NCBI GenBank assembly: GCA_030141605.1
Contig: JAQGDQ010000002.1
Coordinates: 974,501 to 1,038,500, forward strand
DNA: 64,000 nucleotides
Direction: 5' to 3'
Source: Tubiluchus corallicola
Lineage: Eukaryota; Priapulida; Priapulimorpha; Priapulimorphida; Tubiluchidae
Made by a program: the position numbers and the translations under genes. Positions 51,501 to 62,200 of this stretch are shown one piece after another. The first letter of the stretch is position 1. Every line of letters begins with the position of its first letter. A model generated the notes under the pieces. The model was not told where the DNA came from and made no database searches. It saw nothing but the letters and a program-made list of their open reading frames with translations.

Positions 51501-54500
51501 ACATACAGTTAATATTCAGCCAGATTAGTACCTAGACAAATAGTTACAGAGTGCCAAGACTGAGTTCAATTATGCCGTTAAACAATATTATTTTTCTCCT
51601 AAAATTTAGTTTTACCTAGTGCTTTAATTTGATCATACACTGTTGTTGTAGCAATGCTTAATAAAACTCATCATCACCTTTCTATAGATAACAATGCTGC
51701 AATTACTTGAAGTAAAGTCACCTTGTTCACTTAAACTTGCCATGTTTTTGGCTAATCAGAAGCATTAAATTTAACAAGCTGTGATAAAAACAGCTATAAC
51801 GTAAATGTGCCAGAACAGGTAAGTAATATTGTTTTTGTAGGCACATTTTCATCAAATACTTGTACTGTTTGTAAATGCACAAATGGTTACACTAAAAAAA
51901 ATCAACATCAAAATAGACTAAATATGTAGATTTATTTAGAAGTAAAACCGCTTCAGCTGACGAAAGCTATAGACAACAGTCATAGACGTGTGTACTTTTC
52001 CTTATAAGATACGAATTTAGACTATATATTTCTACAGATTTACATTGAAATTTAATTTGTCAATCTAGAATCAGCCAGCGACTCTTCCGTCACTTGATAA
52101 AAATTAATAAAGGATGGGTAGCAGCGCAAATTGTTTGTACTCACTAGGGATGTTAGGAACCAAATCTCATTTTATATTAATTTTTGAATCCAGATCAAAT
52201 CAGAATCTCAGTTTAAAAGAATCTTCGAAACAGAATCGAATCTGTTTTTCAGACAGTTCTTTAGACCGAATCTTATTCGAATCTATGCAGTTTACAACCA
52301 ATTTATGGCAGATTGATAAAACAGTAGTGTTTTTCATGAAGATTACAGATGACCTGTCTGAGCCTTGACAGTAATTCTGCAAAAACAAAGACTACAGATG
52401 ATCTAATCATTTTGCAACAGATGACTAACAATATAAAATGATCTGTTAGTCAAAGAATTCTTTGGGGTGCCTTTACCATGTCCATGAGTCCATTGTAACA
52501 TGGACGACAAAAAACCATGTTCATCCAAGCCACATAGTGCACTGTTAGCGAAACCACGTTCTGTCAAAGTAATACAAGAAATTTTAGAATTTTTGTTGTA
52601 ACTAGCAGTTAAAATTGTAATGCAGTGCAAACTTTCACATAGGATTTCATGAGTTGAACACATGCTCAAACTGAATATGGTGACATTGGCGTATTTCAAG
52701 TAAGTTAAAATTGTGAAAAAAGGCAGCAATTTCAGGAATTTGCCGAAAAATTTAAAGGTAAAGGAGCATGCACTGCTTGTGTAATAAACCACTACCGAAT
52801 TGTCTCTGCAGCCGAAGCTAAACCCCATTTTCTAAAAAGTCTCTGCTCAATCGGATTGGATCTCAGGTAACGCAGAAATTCAGTGGATCGAATCAAAACT
52901 CTGATTCGGATTTGGTTTCAAAGCTCTGGTTCTTTCGAAGCATCGTGACTCGTGACATCCCTAGTACTCATAATGTGCTCACTAACATTGTTTGTACATT
53001 GGCTCAGTTATGGATTACACACACTTTTCTAGATTATTACGTTTTACCTTGTACAAGAAAACTGTTTGCAGCAACATATGGCAATAAACACTACATCTTA
53101 AGTACATCTAAATTGTTTACATTTATAAACAAAACAATGCAAACACGTGATTATGTGTATGACGTTGATGTAGCTCCACTTTGATATTACCCTATCATAA
53201 AATTATGACAGCCATTGCATTGAACATGTTGCTTATATTACCAGGGGTGCTGGAGAGATGTACATTAATAGCGTGGAAATGTATAATAATGATGTAATGT
53301 TATGTTACATTTATATAAATCTGGTTACTTGATAATATATTACTGATATATAAATATCGAAAATTTCATAACCTAGATATTAGAGCCAACATCATAGTTA
53401 CTTACAATACAATAGAAATGCACCAAGGCTGTAACTTGACTGCTAGTGCTAGTATGTATCCTTATGAAGTCAGTGCTGTATAAGTAATTACTTTATCTTT
53501 GGAATCAGTGCATTTTTAGAGCTTTTTCTTTCTAAAAAAATTAAACACTAAAATGAGGTATCACTACATATTCCGTGAAAAGGCAGCTATTGAATCTTTA
53601 GTATGAGTATGCTTATAATTACAATAATATCGCTGGCCTACAGGCTACAAGTCGTAGTAGGCTTTTACACGATAAAGTTGTTTCACCAACTTAATTTAAT
53701 TTGCGATTACTATGAAAGAATGATACCACCACTTTTTTGTTTTGTATTTTACTTTTTTCGTAAATGTCAAATTCCTAGTTGAGGAGTCTCAGAATGACAG
53801 CTGACTATGTCATTAATTTGTTTGTGACCCTTAATACATATAACTCAACATTATTTACCTTTTGAGATATTAATTGCAAAATGATTGCACATTATTATTT
53901 TTTGTATTTTTTGGTAAATTTTTATTGTGTTTTTATTTTAATATATACTGTATACAGTATAATACTCCACAAAATTGCCTACAAGACTTCAAGAAAACAT
54001 TTTAGTCTTAACTAAGTTTCGTTAATTTGCAATGTGATGACTCTGGGATGTCTTAAATTTTTGTAATCATAACAATGTTAATGCTTTAGTTTAGTTTAAA
54101 TATTAAGAGATATGCATGCCTAAAGGTTACCTACTGCAAATGTATTTCGTGAAATTTTTGCTGTAGTGTACCATAATATACATGTAGGCTCGCCAGATTT
54201 TTTGAAGGTCACGTACTGCAAACGTAGTTCGTGAAATTTTTGTTCTTGTGTACAGTAGTTAGCACGTAGACTTCACCAATAATTATTCTTTTTTGCCCCC
54301 TCAAATTCGGTCTAGCTAGATTAAATGCAAATCATTCAAGATCATGATGAGAGCATTGTACAGTTACTGCACATAATACTCCATACTATTAATTCCAAGG
54401 ATAAGAAACTCGTTTGTTTTTTTAGTTAGAAATTAACATTATGTATAGTGCATAAATTATATAGCGTCCACTTGCGGCAAAGGCTGAAGTGAAATTATAG

Positions 54501-57500
54501 TAAAGACTGTGTTATGTTTGAAGGTTATATTCACCATGTTGGATGTTTATGTGCTGTACAATAGGTTTAGTCCCTTACAGTGTATGTACTAGTAGTGTAC
54601 TCTTGCAGGCTTGTAATCAGTTAAACTAAGCTGTATTGTAGATACGTCTGTGTTACAAATTTTGTTTTTCAATTTCCAAAATTTACAAAGTTAAAATAAG
54701 TCAGAAGTTAAGACTAAAATTGTTAATTTATTTTTTCCTGTTTGGAAACTTACGTATATTCATTAGATTGAAAATCTAAACCCATTATTCATTAATTTAT
54801 GCTTTAATATTTTCATTGTTTATAATCTATTCCACGGTGAGATATTAGTGTTGTAATTGCTTATATTCAAAAACAACAATTTAAAATATTAAGATTTTTT
54901 TCTCATTAAGCAGTAGCTACTTTAGTTTGAGTTTAGTTTTTGAGATTCTTCAAAGTTTGTTTGTTGATGATGTTACTAACACGGATGAGTATAATTGCTG
55001 TGGTTTATGTTACAAGTTGATGACTAATTACCGAATTATTATCCAATGTTCTTATTGCAATTCATATTACCATTACAGATGTGTATCTATACCAACCTAT
55101 ATTAATAATAATGATCCATTCATGTGCCCGTTGTGTTTCCTTTCTCTAAATTAGATGACTCTGATTTACGTAAATTATTATACCATACTAAATTTGAAGA
55201 TTCTAGCGATCTACCAGATAATTTAAATAGTCAATGTTTTACCTTAAATAACTACTATCAGCATGATCCCGACACTATAATACCGTCTACTACCTCACAA
55301 TATTTTTCTCCTGATGAGTTTCATTTATGCATTGATAGTAACTCATCTGATTTAACTATGATGCACATGATCGTTGTCAGTTTAACTGAAGAAAAAATTG
55401 AACTTATTCACGAATTACTTTCTCCTTTAAGAAACCCTATTAAAATATTAGGCATTTCTGAGACACGACTGAGCAACGTTTCTGTATCAAATTATGACCG
55501 TCCAGGTTATTTTGATCTCCTAAGACATGACTCCATTGTGAAAACACATATCGGTGGTGTGGGTTTATATATCCATTTTTTATTGACACATTTTGATAGA
55601 TCAGATCTTAAGGTTAATGTTAATAACTGTGAAAATTTATGGATAGAATTGGACTCAAAACAACATGTTGGAATGGTAGTTGGGCTAATTTACCGACATC
55701 CAGGTGGTACTTTGGATTCCTTAAAGCATTTCAAATTTGAACTTGAAAGCACAATCAAAATTGTAAATGCGGAACACAAAAAATTATATATTATGGGTGA
55801 TCTAAACTTGATCTTCTGAAATGAGATAATAGTGAGTCATAATTTTACAGCTCAATATATTGATATGTTATTTTCGCCGTTTTGCTACCCTTTAATTACA
55901 AGACCAACCAGAGTCAAATCAAAAACTTTAATTGATCACATCTATAGTAATTGTATAAACACTGAAATTAATTCTGGTATATGCCTTTATAATATTAGTG
56001 ATCATTTGCCAATTTTTGCAACAGTAAAAAATATTAGCATAACTAGAGATAAAAATTGCAAAATTCATAAACGTAATTTCAAAAACTTTAATAAACAAAA
56101 CTTTATAGATGACATAGAAACTAGTTTCTTAAATTTTGAATAATAACTTACTTGTAATAGTTCAACAGAATATTATAATTATTTTTTAAATACATTAATT
56201 TCTACTATAGATATTCATGCACCATTAACAATGCTTTCAAAAAAGGAATGCAAATTATTAGAAAAACCTTGGATTACCAGAGCAATACTTGTTAGTGTTA
56301 GCAAAAAACAAAAAATGTATGTCACATGATTTCGATCTAATGATGTGAATAAGCAAAATAAATATAAAACATACGCCAATATCCTGAATAAATTAAAAAA
56401 TAAAAGCAAAGAACAATACTATATTAAGAAATTTCAGTCAGCTAATAAAGATATTAAATCAATGTGGAGAATAGTCAATGAACTAGAAAACTAAAAGCCC
56501 AAAAGAATTGTCCTACTAAATTAGTTATTAATAATGAGCAAATAACCCAATAAGTTTTTTGTAGAAGTTGGATCAACATTGGCAAAAAATATTCCAAATA
56601 TTAATAAGCATCATCTTTCGTATTTAACTGGTAATCTCGCTAATGAATTTAGATTTGAACCTACTAATGAAGTAGAAGTGCGTTCATTATTAACAGGACT
56701 TAAGGGTAATAAAACCCCTGGTGCAGACAGTGTCAGTAATTTTTTTTGTTAAAATTGCTAGTTCCGTCATTTCCAAGCCATTAACTTTTATATATAATCA
56801 GTCATTTAATACTGGTATTTTTCCTGAACAGCTTAAACTCACTAAAGTAATTCCTGTTTATAAATCAAATAGTAAAACTAAGTTATCTAATTATAGACCA
56901 ATTTCACGATCAAGTGTTTTTTCTAAAATACTTGAAAAAATCTCATTTAATCAACTGTCCTCTTTTCTTCTACAAAATAAAATTTTATATGACTATCAAT
57001 TCGGTTTTCGAAAGTCGCATTCAACAGCATTAGCATTAATTGAAATAACTAATAAAATTGCAGAGGCGCTTGATAATGATCAGTATGTCTGTGGTCTGTT
57101 TATAGATTTATCATTGTATTCTTCTAGACAAATTGCATTATTATGGTATATGACATTCAGCTCAATCATGGTTCAAAAGTTATCTTTGTGATCGTCTTCA
57201 GTATGTCGAACTAAATGGATGTAAATCCAATACACTTCCAATTAAGTATGGTGTTCACCAAGGTTCTACTCTATGACCACTTTTATTTCTTCTATATATA
57301 AATGGTATGCCACTAAGTTGCTCAAATTTAATCTTCAGACTTTTTGCAGATGGTACAAATATTTTTTTAAGGGATTCAAATATAGATAACTTGGAGAGTG
57401 TTATGAATACCCAGTTAAATAAAGTAACAGAATAGCTGAATGTAAATAAGCTCTCATTGAATATTAATAAATCTAACTTCATGCTCCTAAAAAAAAGGAG

Positions 57501-59013
57501 AACACCATCAAGAAATATAACCATAGTTCTTAGTAATGTTATTGTTGAAAAAAGTCACATGTTAAATATTTGGGAATATTTCTTGATGAGCACTTAAACT
57601 GGAAGTACCAAATAAGTATAATAAAGCATAAATTGAGTAAAACCTTGGGAATCATCTACAAATTACGCAAGTTTGTTAACAGAGAAACATTGATGAAAAT
57701 CTATTACAGTTTAGTCTACCCATATCTAATATATGGCGTCATGTCTTGGGGTGGTGTATATAAAAGTAATCTGGAAGCTTTACAAATCACCCAGAACAAA
57801 ATTCTCAAACTAATATATCATGTAAGGTATGACCATCCCACAAATATAATTTACTTGTCTGTTAAAACTCTTAAAGTGAAAGAAATATGACATCTATTGT
57901 CTCCATTTCGTGCATCAGTATCATAATTTACTACTTCCACCAGCTTTTCAGTCATACTTTAGTCCAGTTTCAAATCAACATGATCATTACACAAGATATT
58001 CAGTCGGAAACTATGTACTCTCTCTTCCAAAAACAAATATAATGAAACAGTCATCAAAATATAATGCTATTAAAATATGGTCATCAATTCCGCGTGAAAT
58101 GAAAACTTTTAATCTTTATCAATTTAAAATAGCATCAAAGAATTACCTACTACAACGGTATAATTAACTCACAATTTTACTCATCCTGATCTTAAGTTAC
58201 TAGCAAAACTTATTTTGTCCTAATGTACGTTATAACTGATGAAAATGTAATGTTAATTGTCAATTGTTTCACTTATCTGGAGGAGGACTCGAAAGCTCAA
58301 TGCTCCTTCCTCCTCCTCACAGCAACTAGCATAGTTTATTTTTTTTTCAATGTAATATCAATTTGTATGTGTGTTTGAGTTGCTGTGGAATAAATTCATA
58401 ATTTATACCATTCTACCATGCTTTGTAAAACTCGCATAGTTTATTTATTTTTAATGTAATATCAATTTGTATGTGTGTTTGAGATGCTGTGGAATAAATT
58501 CATAATTCATACCATTCTACCATACTTTGTCCAACTTGAAAGCCTATCAATTCCAAAGACGACATGGCATTCTCCTGAAAAAAGAGGAATGCGAATTTAT
58601 ACATAAAAAACAGAATTTATAATCATCATTAATTGACGATACAAACCAATTAAAAACTGAGTATACCAAGACAAGTGTGACTCTAATTTCTGCACGGCAA
58701 ACCAGCTCTATCGCAGCAGGCTTTGCCCGTAATTATCTCTCTTGTTACACCTCTGTCAATCGTTTCATTACATTTTCTCTCTCGCGTTACATTAAATTTT
58801 TAAGTTTTCATTTTCTCTCTCGCGTTCATTAAATTTTTATGTTTTCTCAAAAAAGTCGTCTCTCAAATGGAAGGTTACAGCAAGTATACTACATAATTAG
58901 TGCAAAAGTTAGGTTACATTGACACTCACGTTCCCATCTTTTTTAGAGTCATTATCAAAAAAACTGTTTATCATTTCCATGTGTAAGAAGTCAAACAAAA
59001 CTTCGTCAGCCAT
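48514..59013 (-). CDS. TRAPPC6B: TRAPP complex subunit 6B (TRAPPC6B), complete, 6 exons
   Basis: Core subunit of the TRAPP complexes, which act as Rab1/Rab11-family exchange factors and tether vesicles in ER-Golgi and intra-Golgi traffic. Coding exons on the minus strand: 59013-58930, 58574-58513, 51320-51203, 50745-50662, 49216-49123, 48545-48514. They sum to 474 nt, 157 aa plus stop, against 158 in human as I recall. Conserved blocks: FKDELDMIKFICKEFW, KKQIDNLRTNHQGVYVLQDN, LSNLGITCVVTAE and a last tiny exon encoding KFQIQIQRA. The start MADEVLFDFLHMEM matches the family N-terminus. The splice donor of exon 2 (GAATG, then GTATGA) gives GQSMVEW, then LTKDFPRFKDEL. This exon end is part of a 105-bp tandem duplication. 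Intron 2 is 7.2 kb and contains a LINE and a hAT-like element. The gene is head to head with PNN. Confidence 0.96.
51980..52110. repeat. Dispersed repeat, copy B (related to 38423-38560)
   Basis: CATAGACGTGTG, TTCCTTATAAGATACGAA, TAGACTATATATTTCTAC and CTAGAATCAGCCAGC follow the order of the copy at 38.4 kb. It lies just left of the hAT-like element. Confidence 0.55.
52137..52971. mobile_element. 819-bp hAT-like nonautonomous element in TRAPPC6B intron 2
   Basis: The element spans 52145-52963, with ends TAGGGATGTTA on the left and the reverse complement TAGGGATGTCA on the right. Flanks GTACTCAC (52137-52144) and GTACTCAT (52964-52971) are an 8-bp target duplication with one mismatch, as made by hAT transposases. 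Subterminal parts are rich in AATC/GATT-type repeats. No transposase is visible. Confidence 0.8.
54125..54243. repeat. Short direct repeat pair
   Basis: GGTTACCTACTGCAAATGTA at about 54125 and GGTCACGTACTGCAAACGTA at about 54208 are each followed by TTCGTGAAATTTTTG, an 83-bp spacing. The element is unidentified. Confidence 0.6.
54927..55154 (+). CDS. LINE-encoded PHD-type zinc finger ORF (75 aa)
   Basis: A short intact ORF at the 5' end of the LINE. Cysteine and histidine spacing follows a PHD finger: CCGLC, then CSYCNSYYHYRC, then CPLC, about residues 24-70. In several animal LINE families a PHD-like finger precedes the endonuclease, where it is thought to help chromatin or nucleic acid binding. 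The endonuclease frame begins about 30 bases upstream of its stop, in another frame, suggesting a frameshift in what was once a continuous protein. It is probably a relic rather than a host gene. Confidence 0.65.
   Translation: MSLVFEILQSLFVDDVTNTDEYNCCGLCYKLMTNYRIIIQCSYCNSYYHYRCVSIPTYINNNDPFMCPLCFLSLN
55124..56143 (+). pseudogene. LINE endonuclease domain, broken
   Basis: An exonuclease-endonuclease-phosphatase fold as in APE-type LINEs, which nicks target DNA to prime reverse transcription. Visible motifs: ILGISETRLSNV, HIGGVGLYI, ENLWIELDSKQHVG, GLIYRHPGGT, LYIMGDLN, then after a break LITRPTRVKSKTLIDHIYSN and ISDHLPIF. A TGA at 55817-55819 interrupts the frame directly after the GDLN motif. 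The second part opens at 55832. Confidence 0.8.
56560..58167 (+). pseudogene. LINE reverse transcriptase domain and C-terminal tail, broken
   Basis: Reverse transcriptase fingers and palm can be followed across frames. KGNKTPGADSV leads in, then SNYRPISRSSVFSKILEK, QFGFRKSHSTALALIE and CGLFIDLS; the usual KAFDTV is lost. Then GVHQGSTL, PLLFLLYING, a mutated FADG catalytic box, LNVNKLSLNINKSNFML, GIFLDEHLNWK, IYYSLVYPYLIYG. Stops and frame changes near 57191, 57274, 57435, 57560 and 57887 make it non-functional. It is antisense to TRAPPC6B. Confidence 0.8.
58329..58533. repeat. 105-bp tandem duplication joining the LINE 3' tail to the TRAPPC6B exon 2 end
   Basis: Copy 1 starts at 58329 and copy 2 at 58434. 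Each has a T-rich stretch, AATGTAATATCAATTTG, a GTGTGTTTGAG segment, an AATAAATTCATAATT segment, then about 29 bp that in copy 2 are the last codons and splice donor of TRAPPC6B exon 2. In copy 1 that 29-bp part differs at about 4 positions but keeps a GAATG/GTATAA donor-like site. It could be a local duplication or a second 5'-truncated LINE insertion with a long target duplication. Confidence 0.85.
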
Positions 59014-59243
59014 GCTGCCTAGTGCTTAACGCAAACTACGGCACGTGCAGTGAATGTCGGTGACGTACCCATTTTTTTTTAGTTTCACGCTTGTTTGTGT
59101 ATTGTTTATTGTAAAATAAAAATTCATAAGAGCACAGTAATTAAAAACTGTTCTAACAAAATTAACTTGCGTTTGAATTTAAATTACAACTTATAATAAT
59201 AATTTTTGCAAACAGGTAGCGCCAGATAATACGAGAAAAGAAA
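59014..59243. promoter_or_regulatory. Probable bidirectional promoter between TRAPPC6B and PNN
   Basis: Only 230 bp separate the two divergent start codons. The TRAPPC6B side contains a CACGTG E-box (about 59042-59047) and a TGACGT CRE/ATF-like core (about 59061-59066). The PNN side has a poly-pyrimidine-poor AG (about 59214) that may end a 5' UTR intron. These are motif matches read by eye. Shared promoter function is inferred from the spacing. Confidence 0.6.
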
Positions 59244-62200
59244 ATGATGGCTGTTGCTGCCGATGTTTTATCTCTGCAATTAGAATTGGATAAAGCCAAA
59301 GAAAGTTTGGTGAATGTAGATGAAAATATCAAAAAATTGACTGGGAGAGATCCAAGTGATCAACGGTAAGTGTTGTAATTGATGATGCGTTTATGGAAGA
59401 AAGATTTAAGGCGATATAAATTCGTTATCATACACCACTCTTAAAATATTAAAGCGTAGCGGTTAATCCAGCAAGCTTATTGGAACCCCATATTTCGATA
59501 ATAAATATCTATCCTGTTCTTGTTCTTGAAATTGTTCACTGAAGAAACTTTAGTAGTATCATAAGTAGCATGCTTACCTTTCAAGTAGTAAGATGTTTAA
59601 CAAAGTGGGATGTTTAGGATTTAGTTTTGAATAGATAGATACATACATTTTTATTAAATTAAAATGCAATTGACAAGTAAGTGAATATAAAATGTACACA
59701 GTGACAAGCAATGTGGCAGCATATCAGCCAGTCATTTTATGATGATTGATAGATGAAATTGATAAATAGACTGTTAGTGTTAATTGGCAATGGCGTCATA
59801 CTTATTTAGTACAACTTATTATAATTAAATTAAATATCACTACTAAAAATACATTTATTACAATGCACATCTCACAATAGATTGGGAAAATTATAAACAC
59901 GCATATTAAAAAGTTTTAAACTGTGTCCTCTGGTTTTTGAATCAACAGCTAAATTAAAGAAATTTTCAGGCAAACTGTTTTCTTAATTCCGGTGTGGTCA
60001 AATTGCAATACTTCATTCTGTCTAAATAAGCGAGATTTTTACAATGAAATATTCTTGTAGCATACCTTTGTGTCTCTCTGATAATGGGAATTCTAAATGT
60101 GCACACAGTACTCTAGATGTGTCTAACCAAACCAATTTATAATTTCAATATAATTTCTTTATTTCTAGAAACAACTTGCCTCTTTATCGTCCCTGCTGAG
60201 AAAATTTCAAGTCTGATGCTTTTATCATACCTAGAGCATTTTTGCTATTTGTGCTATGAAGAGTTGTTCCCTTCATAACATAATCTGTTTTAAAATTCCC
60301 AAAACCACAGTGCATTACCTCACATTTATCAACTTTAAATAACATCTGCCAAACGTCTTTATCAATATTATCACTGAAAATAGTGAAAAACACCGGTCCG
60401 AGTACCAATGCTTGTTGAGCACCATTTGTCACCAACATTTAAGACGATTCTACATCATCAAGCATGATATATTGTTTTCTTCCCAACAACCACTCTTCAG
60501 TCCAACTAGTACAGGCTGATATTTTTAACTAATCTTAGATGAAGCACTTTATCAAATGCCTTGGCAAAATTATCTACAAGATTTCTTTTATCAAGCATAA
60601 AAGTAACATCATCAAAAAATCTTATCTGATCGGTCAAACACGGCCTTTAGTGAATCCATGTTGGGAGTCGAATAATAAATTATTTTTTTCTAAATGGTCA
60701 GTGATGCAAATAGATTCCATTGTAAAAAAGTAGTCTTATAATTACTAGGATCACGTTGCATACCTTTTGTAAAAATAGGTTTTACATCAACTGTGAGTAC
60801 TTGATGAGTCAACAAATTTTGATGGACAGTGCTTACACAAATAGTCTGGAAGTTTAATTAATAATTTATAACCAAAATTATGAAGACCACACATTTTATT
60901 GAATTTACATTTACAAATGTAATTAATGAGCAAAGTCTTCTGATATTTGTATATCAATATCATATACATATATCAGACATAAACCTTTTGCTTTATTCGT
61001 TCTGTCTTATTCTAGTTAAAATCCAGTGCTTTGGTTTAAAATGTGTATTGTTTTATATGTAAAGAAACTGAGCATGATGTTGTTGTTTAAATTATAGATT
61101 GGGTTTAGCTGGGCGTAGGGTACCCGCTGCAGGGACATTTGCTCGGTTGGCTGCTCGACAAAATCCTGGTGCAAGGTAGTAAACTTAAAAGTTTATAGTT
61201 TGTGTATTTTAATGGTCTGTAGTTCTGTTTTTGAAAAATATGTTACTGTAAAAGTGAGCTTATTAAAAATATGAACGTAATACAGTAATTGACATACTTA
61301 AATTTGTATATATACACAAGTCCAAATCTGTCTTGTGTGGTTGCCATAAACTGGATATATATTTGTAAGCTGGATACATTTAGGTGCTGAAGTTAGTCGC
61401 TCATGTACTTATATGAATTGTGTTGTAGTGGATTGTTACTTATTGATTAGTCCAACTTACAAGTAGGGTTGCCGTTTTGTACAATTCTGATTATCACATT
61501 GGAAGCTAGAAATTATCTTATTTCCAAATTGCTCAAACCCCAAAATTGTTACATATTGCATATTCTATAATTATGCACAAGTATAAAATCAAATTTATGA
61601 TAACTCTGTGAAATGCACATGAGTTGTGCATGTGCAGAATCAAGCCTTATCTTTGTTGTCATGAGCATTCTTTTTCGAATTTATTGCCCTTTTCAGAGGA
61701 CTGCGACCCGCACACTTCTAACTACAAGGAAATCAGAGCTTATTTACTTTCCTCTGGTTAGCAAGTAACGTCCTGAATGTTTGCAGTGCATTCTTTTTCC
61801 ACACTTTCTTTTTTTTTGTTTTTTATTACTAAATTATTGAATAAATATCAATATATCGAGCCTCAAACTATCATAAAAATGCCAACACTGCTTGAAATTG
61901 ACTGTGTGACCTTATAAATTTTGTTTTTTTAGACAGGATGTGAGCTCTGCTGGGGCCTCTCTTGTCAGACGCCGTCCAGGAATAATCTTCAGTAGGTGAG
62001 TGGAAGCTGTTCTTGCACTGGGAATGTTAATCAGTCTGGATTAAGATATATTATATTTGAATGCTCATCTTGTTATACAAATACACACTTGTTTGAGTAT
62101 ATTGATCAATCTTATTTTGACTGTGATAGTTTGTCCTGTGTTATCACATTTTCGCTTTTTTTATTTCAGTCAACAGTTTAAGTTTTTTGTTTTATTTTAT

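Larger units (their letters stand above)
54900..58433 (+). mobile_element. Near full-length but decayed LINE (APE-type non-LTR retrotransposon) in TRAPPC6B intron 2, antisense to it
   Basis: The order of pieces is typical of CR1/L2/jockey-like LINEs. A PHD-finger ORF (54927-55154) is followed by an apurinic endonuclease (55340-56140; ILGISETRL, GGVGLYI, YIMGDLN, then ISDHLPIF), a linker, and a reverse transcriptase (about 56570-57870; NYRPIS, QFGFRKSHSTALALIE, FIDLS, GVHQGSTL, FADG, then YLGIFLDEHLNWK-like sequence). A C-terminal tail (57910-58167) ends SKNYLLQRYN. The coding sequence is broken by several frameshifts and in-frame stops (for example near 55817, 56143, 56495, 57191, 57274 and 57887). 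The catalytic F/YADD box reads FADG, so it is dead. The 3' UTR contains AATAAA and runs into a 105-bp tandem repeat. Confidence 0.9.

Noticed and set aside
52114-52828. ORFs of 62-141 codons around 52.1-52.8 kb
   Set aside because: They fall inside the hAT-like nonautonomous element and show no transposase motif.
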